64,000 nt of DNA from Streptomyces camponoticapitis (lineage in GTDB: Bacteria > Actinomycetota > Actinomycetes > Streptomycetales > Streptomycetaceae): contig NZ_BMMV01000008.1 in NCBI RefSeq assembly GCF_014646115.1, positions 1 through 64,000 on the forward strand. The letters run 5' to 3'. Each line of letters starts with the position of its first letter. Position 1 is the first letter of the stretch. A program made the translations under genes and the position numbers. This document shows, one piece after another, positions 58,605-64,000 of this stretch. A model generated the notes under the pieces. The model had not been told where the DNA came from and did no database searches. It worked only from the letters and a program-made list of their open reading frames with translations.

Positions 58605-59750
58605 ATGGAGAACGTACTGCGACCGTTGACCGTGCTGGGTGGCGCCGTCCTCCTGACGCTGCTGCTCGGCTGGATCGTCGACCTGATGCTGCGCCGCGCG
58701 GACGCCCGGCACCCGGAGACCCCGCTGTGGGGGCTGCTCCGGCGCTGCCGGCTGCCGCTCCAGGTCGTCGTCCTCACCGCCCTGCTGTGCGTCACCTACC
58801 GCGAGACGCGCTGGCCTGTCGTCGAGAACCACGAGACCGGCATCGGCCGGGTGCTGACACTGGTCCTGATCGGTGCCGGGGCCTGGCTGGTCGTGCGGAT
58901 CGTGTCGGCCGTCGTGGAGTCGACGTACGCCCGTTACGCGACCTCCGCCCGCGACCTGGCGAAGGTCCGCCGGGTCCGTACCCAGGTCACGCTCATCATG
59001 CGGATCGTGACGGCGGTGGTCGTCGTGGTGGCGGTCGCCGCGATCCTGCTCACCTTCCCGAGCATGCGGAGCATCGGTACGTCGATGCTCGCCTCCGCCG
59101 GCATCATCGGCATCGTCGCGGGTGTCGCGGCGCAGTCCACGCTCGGCAATCTCTTCGCCGGCTTCCAGATCGCCTTCGGCGACATGGTGCGGATCGGCGA
59201 CACGGTCGTGGTGGACGGCGAATGGGGTGTGGTCGAGGAGGTCACGCTCACCTTCCTCGCGGTACGCACGTGGGACGAGCGCCGGATCACGATGCCGGTG
59301 TCGTACTTCACGAGCAGGCCGTTCGAGAACTGGTCGCGCGGCGGGGTCCAGATGACCGGCACGGTCTTCCTCCAGCTCGACCACTCGGCGCCGGTGAAGC
59401 TGATGCGCGAGAAGCTCCACGAGATACTTCAGGACTGCGCGGCCTGGGACGGCCGGGACTGGAGTCTGGCCGTCACCGACACCACCCCGAGCACCATCGA
59501 GGTGCGGGCCGTCGTCACCGCGAAGGACGCGGACGACGTCTGGACGGCGCGCTGCACCGTACGGGAGCAGCTGATCGCCTGGCTGGCGGCCGAGCATCCG
59601 TACGCGCTGCCGCGGATCGCGACCGCGCAGGCGGTGGTGCTGCCGGCCCCGGGGAGGAACGACGCCACGGGCGATGCCGGAGCGCACCACCACCCCGACC
59701 CGGCGCTGACGGAGAACGCCGACGGCGACCCGCGCGCCGGCCGGGGCTGA
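58605..59750 (+). CDS. MscS-family mechanosensitive channel
   Basis: This 381-residue membrane protein has four N-terminal helices, the pore-lining TM segment (ASAGIIGIVAGVAAQSTLGNLFAGFQIAF) and the MscS beta domain (VRIGDTVVVDGEWGVVEEVTL..), with NWSRGGVQMTG as a further family landmark. It should release ions on membrane tension after osmotic downshock. The C-terminal ~40 residues are Asp/Gly/His-rich and variable. ATG start. It converges on the antiporter gene. Confidence 0.92.
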   Translation: MENVLRPLTVLGGAVLLTLLLGWIVDLMLRRADARHPETPLWGLLRRCRLPLQVVVLTALLCVTYRETRWPVVENHETGIGRVLTLVLIGAGAWLVVRIVSAVVESTYARYATSARDLAKVRRVRTQVTLIMRIVTAVVVVVAVAAILLTFPSMRSIGTSMLASAGIIGIVAGVAAQSTLGNLFAGFQIAFGDMVRIGDTVVVDGEWGVVEEVTLTFLAVRTWDERRITMPVSYFTSRPFENWSRGGVQMTGTVFLQLDHSAPVKLMREKLHEILQDCAAWDGRDWSLAVTDTTPSTIEVRAVVTAKDADDVWTARCTVREQLIAWLAAEHPYALPRIATAQAVVLPAPGRNDATGDAGAHHHPDPALTENADGDPRAGRG

Positions 59751-59805
59751 CGGGGCCCCGCCCAGGAGCCGACGCAGGCGCGGGCGCAGGCGCAGGCGCA
59801 GGGCC

Positions 59806-61392
59806 TCAGCGCATGCTGCGTACGTCCAGATATCTGAGCACCCGGTCGACCACTTCCGGGTTCGCGTTGGGTTCGCTGCGCGCCGCCAGGACCTCGTGCC
59901 GGGCCGCGGACATCATCTCGCGCTGGATGCGCTGCATCGTCCTGGCCCGCTGGCTGCGCTTGGCGAACCAGTCGCGCCGCTCGTCGTCGACCACGTCCGG
60001 GCTGATCCGCGCCCCGATGTCGTACGCCCCGCGCGCCAGCCGCTCACTCAGCTCCTCGGGCAGGTCCTCGACCTCCTCGATCTCCTTGAGGCGGCGCTTC
60101 GCGGCCTTGGCGGCGCGGATGGCCAGCGTGTGCTCGAAGCCCCGTTCGGCCTCGGTGTCGGCCCGTACGCCGAGGACTTTCACCAGCCACGGCAGGGTCA
60201 GCCCCTGGAAGACCAGCGTCGTCATGATGACGGCGAAGGCGATGAAGATGATCGTGTCGCGGCCGGGGAAGGGTGACCCGTCGTCGGTTTCCAGCGGGAT
60301 GGCCAGCGCCAGCGCGACCGAGGCCACCCCGCGCATCCCGGCCCACCACATGACGACGGTCTCCCGCCAGCTGACCGGGATCTCCTCGTTGTAGTCCCGG
60401 AGTTTGTGCAGCCGTTTGGTGACCCATACCGCGGGGAGCAGCCACGCCAGCCGTACGAGGACGACGACCCCGACGACGGCGGCCGACCAGCCGAGCACCT
60501 CGCCCGTGCGGCCGTCGGCCGTGCCGAAGGCGTTGTGCAGTTCGAGCCCCACGAGGCCGAAGGCGATGCCGGTGACGAGGATGTCGATGATCTCCCAGAA
60601 GGTGTTCCCGGCGATCCGTCCCATCACGTCGTCCGCGTCGGCGGAGTGCTCGGCGAGGAAGAGCGCGGTGGTCAGGACGGCGAGGACACCGGAGCCGTGC
60701 AGCTCTTCGGCGATCACATAGCTGACGAACGGCACCAGGAGCGTCAGACCGACCTGGAGCGGCGCGTCGCCGAGCAGCGACATGAGCTTGTTGGAGAGCC
60801 AGCCGAGCGCCAGCCCCACGACCACCGCCACCACCGCGGAGAGCACCAGCGTCCCGGCCGCCTCCGGCCACGAGAAGCTGCCGCCGACCACCGCGCCGAC
60901 GGCCACGTGGTAGAGCACGATCGCGGTGACGTCGTTGAACAGCCCCTCGCCCTCCAGGATCGAGACGAGCCGCCGGGGCAGTCCGAGGGAGCCGGCGACG
61001 GCGGTAGCGGCGACCGGGTCGGGCGGTGCGACGAGCGCGCCGAGGACGAACGCGGCGGCGATCGGCAGCCCGGGGACGACGGAGCTGGCCACGCTCGCCA
61101 CCGTCGCCATGGTGACGAGGACCAGCGCCACGGCGAGCAGCAGGATCGGCCGCACGTTGGCGGTGAACTGCCGCCAGGAGGTGCGCTGTACGGCCGCGTA
61201 GAGCAGGGGCGGAAGCAGCAGCGGGAGGATGAGGTCCGGCGGCACGTCGATGTTCGGTACGAAGGGGAGCAGCGCCAGGACGACCCCGAGGATGGTCATC
61301 AGCACGGGCGACGGCAGGTTGAGCCGTTCCCCGAGTGGCACCGTCACCACGGCGCCCAGCAACAGCACGAGCAGCAGCGCCAACTGGGCCAC
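59806..61392 (-). CDS. CPA1-family Na+/H+ antiporter
   Basis: This ~528-residue antiporter has about 12 helices and the CPA1 motifs: VAPPDPVAATAVAGSLGLP and the ion-binding segment ILEGEGLFNDVTAIVLY, with GMRGVASVALALAIP in the last third. The cytosolic tail of ~120 residues is charged and helical (AAKRRLKEIEEVEDLPEELSERL) and may regulate pH response. It should move Na+ out in exchange for H+. GTG 61392 with GGAGGG upstream is preferred over a start 12 codons earlier. Confidence 0.93.
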   Translation of the reverse strand: MAQLALLLVLLLGAVVTVPLGERLNLPSPVLMTILGVVLALLPFVPNIDVPPDLILPLLLPPLLYAAVQRTSWRQFTANVRPILLLAVALVLVTMATVASVASSVVPGLPIAAAFVLGALVAPPDPVAATAVAGSLGLPRRLVSILEGEGLFNDVTAIVLYHVAVGAVVGGSFSWPEAAGTLVLSAVVAVVVGLALGWLSNKLMSLLGDAPLQVGLTLLVPFVSYVIAEELHGSGVLAVLTTALFLAEHSADADDVMGRIAGNTFWEIIDILVTGIAFGLVGLELHNAFGTADGRTGEVLGWSAAVVGVVVLVRLAWLLPAVWVTKRLHKLRDYNEEIPVSWRETVVMWWAGMRGVASVALALAIPLETDDGSPFPGRDTIIFIAFAVIMTTLVFQGLTLPWLVKVLGVRADTEAERGFEHTLAIRAAKAAKRRLKEIEEVEDLPEELSERLARGAYDIGARISPDVVDDERRDWFAKRSQRARTMQRIQREMMSAARHEVLAARSEPNANPEVVDRVLRYLDVRSMR

Positions 61393-61554
61393 GGTGCGCC
61401 CTCCGGTGTCGTGAGCCCTGACGATCAAGGCCTCTCAACCCTGTCACGCGGGTGCACCGAACCCGGCGAGGCGCTGCTCCTCGCGGCCCGCTTCCGGACC
61501 GCGAGGAGACGTTTCGGCGGTGGGCGCCGTCACCGCCCGGGCGCCGTCATCGCC

Positions 61555-61573
61555 GTAACGGACGCGCCGTTAC
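61555..61573 (-). terminator. Weak terminator hairpin after the GH5 gene
   Basis: A perfect 7-bp stem (GTAACGG with CCGTTAC) and 5-base loop lie directly past the stop codon. A second hairpin (GGCGGTG..CACCGCC, 61517-61538) follows. Confidence 0.4.
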
Positions 61574-61575
61574 CG

Positions 61576-62670
61576 CTACTCGCGGATCCGGTCGCGGATC
61601 CAGACCCCGGCCTCCTTGAGCACGCCGGTGCCCGAGAAGTTGCCGGCGTTGCAGGAGCCTGTCTTGAAGACGGCTCCGGAGCGGTGGTCGTCGGAGTAGT
61701 TCCAGTTGGTCCAGGAGATGTTCTTCCGCTTCATCAGGTCGAGGAAGCGCTGCGACATACCGAAGTCGTTGGCGCCCTCGCCCGCGTAGTTCTGGGTGCC
61801 GAACTCGGTGACGAAGACGGGCAGTCGGTTCGAGGCCCGGTCGAGCGCCGCCAGGTACTCGTCGCGGTGCGACGCGGCGTAGAAGTGGAACGTGTACATG
61901 ATGTTGGAGGCGTTGACGGGGTTGTTCACGACCTCCTGCTCATTGGCGCCGTCGGAGACCCCGAACGAGGACCAGGCACGCGTGCCGACGAGCACGACGG
62001 CGTCGGGGTCCTGTGCCCGGATGACCGGAATGATCTTCTCCGCGTACGACTTGACGGTCCCCCAGCTCACGTCGGACGGCTCGTTGGCGATCTCGTAGAG
62101 GACGCCGGGGCTGTCCTTGTACTTCTTCGCCATGGCCGTGAAGAAGGTCTTCGCCCGCTCCAGGTTGAAGTTGGGGTCACCGGGGCTGAGCATGTGCCAG
62201 TCGATGACCGCGTACATCCCGCGCTGGTTGGCGCCGTCCACGAACTTCTGGGCGAGGGAGGTGAAGCGCGCCGGGTCGGTCTCGTACCCGCCCTCCTGTA
62301 CGTATGTGGAGACGCGCAGCACATCGCCCCGCCACTCGTTGGCGAGGACGTCGAGCGAGCCGTTGGTGACGCACTGGGAGTACCACTGGGTGCCGTGCGT
62401 GCTCATGCCGCGCAACTGGACAGCCTGGCCCTGGCTGTTGCAGAGGCGGGTGCCGCAGACCCTGAGCTGGCCGTTGTCGCTGATGGGTGAGGCGACGCCG
62501 GCGGCGGACGCCGGGGCGGTGCCGGTGGTCGGTGTGGCGGCGCCCGCCCTCATGGGCGACAGCATGGCGGTGACGATGCCGAGCGCGGAGACGGCGAGGA
62601 GTGCCTTTCGGCCGCGCCGTCCTCGGGTACGGGACGCGCGGTTCGCGCCGGGGGCGATCTGCTGGGGCAT
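61576..62670 (-). CDS. Secreted GH5 endoglucanase (cellulase)
   Basis: This 364-residue secreted glycoside hydrolase of family 5 (GH5_2-like) is expected to cleave beta-1,4-glucan. The signal peptide is residues 1-44 (basic RRGRKALLAVSALGIV.. and AGA cleavage site). The acid/base is Glu197 in YEIANEPS and the nucleophile Glu289 in VFVTEFGT. His/Arg residues of the active site (LRGMSTHGTQWY; VIDWHM; YTFHFYAASHR) are visible. There is no carbohydrate-binding module. A readable promoter and a palindromic operator precede it. ATG with AGGGAG upstream. Confidence 0.94.
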   Translation of the reverse strand: MPQQIAPGANRASRTRGRRGRKALLAVSALGIVTAMLSPMRAGAATPTTGTAPASAAGVASPISDNGQLRVCGTRLCNSQGQAVQLRGMSTHGTQWYSQCVTNGSLDVLANEWRGDVLRVSTYVQEGGYETDPARFTSLAQKFVDGANQRGMYAVIDWHMLSPGDPNFNLERAKTFFTAMAKKYKDSPGVLYEIANEPSDVSWGTVKSYAEKIIPVIRAQDPDAVVLVGTRAWSSFGVSDGANEQEVVNNPVNASNIMYTFHFYAASHRDEYLAALDRASNRLPVFVTEFGTQNYAGEGANDFGMSQRFLDLMKRKNISWTNWNYSDDHRSGAVFKTGSCNAGNFSGTGVLKEAGVWIRDRIRE

Positions 62671-62742
62671 GGGGTGGTGCTCCCTTCGGGTGGGGTCCGT
62701 GACGGGAGATCAACTGTCAGAGGCATGACAGCAAGTGAGTGA

Positions 62743-62771
62743 AAGTTAAGGTTGTTTCCAATCACCGTCAA
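62743..62771 (-). promoter_or_regulatory. Promoter of the GH5 endoglucanase
   Basis: Read toward the gene, TTGACG (62766-62771) and TAACTT (62743-62748) are separated by 17 bp. This is a near-consensus vegetative sigma promoter. The transcription start would be near 62736, leaving a leader of about 65 nt. Confidence 0.75.
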
Positions 62772-62775
62772 GAGT

Positions 62776-62794
62776 GTTGGGAAAGTTTCCTAAC
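62776..62794 (-). promoter_or_regulatory. Palindromic operator upstream of the GH5 promoter
   Basis: GTTgGGAAA-G-TTTCCtAAC is a 19-bp palindrome with one mismatch pair. It sits directly upstream of the -35 hexamer, with a 4-bp gap. Palindromes of the GGAAA-n-TTTCC kind are found upstream of secreted Streptomyces polysaccharidases, including chitosanase operators bound by a ROK-family repressor; that link is from memory. The factor acting here is unknown and no ROK gene is nearby. Confidence 0.6.
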
Positions 62795-62845
62795 GATTGA
62801 ACCCCGGAGATCACCCACGATCACCTCACCGCCCACGGACCCCGG

Positions 62846-63370
62846 CTACACCGCGCGCCGCATCCCCCGGTGCGGGATCCCCACGGACTCGTACTCCGGG
62901 CCGTACGCCTCGTAGCCCAGCCGCTCGTAGAACCCCAGCGCCCGCGTCTGCGCGTGCAGGTCCACCACGAGCAGCCCGCGCTCCCGCGCCATGTCCTCCA
63001 CGGCCCTCACCAGTGCGGCACCGACCCTGAGGCCGCGCGCCTCCTTCACCACCGCGAGCCGGCCGAGCGAGCCGACCGCCGGATCACCGTCGGTCCGGTC
63101 CGCCGCCTCCGGCCCGTACAGCAGCCTCGCCGTACCGAGCGGCCGGCCGTCGTCCCGCACCGCGAGCACATGCTCGGCGGCGGCGTCCAGGGAGTCGTGG
63201 GAGTCGAACTCCAGTTCCTCGGGCACCTGTTGCTCCACGACGAACACCCGCCTGCGGACCACGAGACACGCCTCACGGTCGGCCGCGCCCGCCGCCGACC
63301 GGATCTCGTACGCCAGACCGTCGAGGCCAGCACCGGCTCCGGGCGCGGCCGCGGTCTCCCCCGGGGTCAT
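62846..63370 (-). CDS. GNAT-family N-acetyltransferase
   Basis: This 174-residue protein has a single GNAT domain, which transfers acetyl from acetyl-CoA to an amine. The CoA-binding motif A is [20 protein letters not shown] (about 107-126). Later blocks [20 protein letters not shown] and [15 protein letters not shown] are of the ElaA/GNAT type. The N-terminal [20 protein letters not shown] is a hallmark of this subgroup. Substrate unknown. It overlaps the pseudouridine synthase gene by ATGA. Confidence 0.9.
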   Translation of the reverse strand: MTPGETAAAPGAGAGLDGLAYEIRSAAGAADREACLVVRRRVFVVEQQVPEELEFDSHDSLDAAAEHVLAVRDDGRPLGTARLLYGPEAADRTDGDPAVGSLGRLAVVKEARGLRVGAALVRAVEDMARERGLLVVDLHAQTRALGFYERLGYEAYGPEYESVGIPHRGMRRAV

Positions 63371-64000
63371 ACGTTGCTCTCGGCGCGGACCTTGTCCAGC
63401 GCGTTCTGCAGATCGTCCGGGTACGTGCTCTCGAACTCCACCCACCGGCCGTCCGACGGGTGCTCGAAGCCCAGCTTCATCGCGTGCAGCCACTGCCGGG
63501 TCAGTCCCAGCCGCTTGGCCAGCGTCGGATCGGCGCCGTACGTCAGGTCGCCCACGCACGGGTGGCGGTGGGCCGCCATGTGCACCCGGATCTGGTGGGT
63601 GCGGCCCGTCTCCAGCTTGATGTCCAGCAGCGACGCGGACCGGAATGCCTCGATCAGGTCGTAGTGCGTGACCGACAGTTTGCCCTCGGCGGTCACGGCG
63701 AACTTGTAGTCGTGGTTCGGGTGCCGCCCGATCGGGGCGTCGATGGTGCCGCTCATGGGGTCCGGATGTCCCTGCACCAGCGCGTGGTAGCGCTTGTCGA
63801 CGATCCGCTCCTTGAACTGCGCCTTGAGCGAGGTGTAGGCGCGCTCCGACTTGGCCACGGCCATCAGCCCGGAGGTGCCGACGTCCAGCCGGTGCACGAC
63901 GCCCTGCCGCTCGGCGGCGCCGGACGTCGAGACGCGGTAGCCGGCGGCGGCGAGCCCGCCAATGACGGTCGTACCCGTCCAGCCGGGGCTCGGGTGCGCG
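63367..64000 (-). CDS. RluD-type pseudouridine synthase, 5' end outside window
   Basis: The gene is cut by the right edge of the window; 210 codons plus stop are present. It matches RluA/RluD-family enzymes that convert uridines of 23S rRNA to pseudouridine. The catalytic Asp motif is [11 protein letters not shown], preceded by VHP-like [12 protein letters not shown] and followed by [13 protein letters not shown]. An internal GTG at 63897 falls inside the catalytic motif and is not the start. By family size about 100 residues are missing. It is coupled by ATGA to the GNAT gene. Confidence 0.93.
   Translation of the reverse strand, partial: AHPSPGWTGTTVIGGLAAAGYRVSTSGAAERQGVVHRLDVGTSGLMAVAKSERAYTSLKAQFKERIVDKRYHALVQGHPDPMSGTIDAPIGRHPNHDYKFAVTAEGKLSVTHYDLIEAFRSASLLDIKLETGRTHQIRVHMAAHRHPCVGDLTYGADPTLAKRLGLTRQWLHAMKLGFEHPSDGRWVEFESTYPDDLQNALDKVRAESNV

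Overview
This window is a chromosomal stretch from a Streptomyces-type actinomycete. The evidence is its very high G+C with strong G/C preference at third codon positions, frequent GTG starts, ATGA/GTGA gene overlaps, a bifunctional PriA in the his operon, a TrpM-like small protein between trpC and trpB, an HGxxPAAW membrane protein and a DnaE1-type replicative polymerase. Most of it looks like conserved core chromosome (gltBD, lgt-trp-his block, dnaE). Accessory genes are interspersed: a secreted PET-hydrolase-like cutinase, a GH5 endoglucanase, a large LuxR-type regulator and an exporter with its own regulator. No rRNA, tRNA, CRISPR array, prophage or complete IS element was seen.

Layout. 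1-760: two tandem MITE-like repeats, then a cold-shock protein gene with a long structured leader. 830-7813 (minus): a VWA protein and the glutamate synthase operon gltB-gltD, with a GlnR-like box upstream of gltB. 8257-8985 (minus): a VIT-family metal transporter. 9228-17747 (plus): a tightly packed seven-gene operon of four divergent ADP-ribosylglycohydrolase-family proteins, a ribokinase-like kinase, a class III CoA-transferase and a CitE-like lyase. This is the least explained system in the window. 17853-27028 (minus): lgt, a DsbA-like protein, then the trp cluster (hisI, trpE, three small membrane proteins, trpC, trpM, trpB, trpA).

27114-35415: a mycothiol-S-transferase-like protein, an MFS exporter with an adjacent small gene and HTH regulator, a PucR-type regulator, a 951-residue LuxR-type regulator, and the cutinase. 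35630-41435 (minus): the his operon hisD-hisC-hisB-(55-residue membrane protein)-hisH-priA-ridA-hisF, almost every junction overlapping. There is no trpF near trp; PriA in the his operon is expected to do both isomerisations, which ties the two amino-acid pathways together.

41784-50844: a large membrane protein, a hypothetical protein, a Lon-N domain protein, a YbaK-type deacylase, an ABC exporter pair separated by an uncharacterised 207-codon frame, an NYN-domain protein and a small basic protein. 50956-54501 (minus): dnaE. 54797-64000: a DUF2252 protein, a second DsbA-like protein, a dienelactone-hydrolase-like protein, an MscS channel, a Na+/H+ antiporter, the GH5 endoglucanase with a readable promoter and palindromic operator, a GNAT acetyltransferase, and the 3' part of an RluD-type pseudouridine synthase cut by the window edge.
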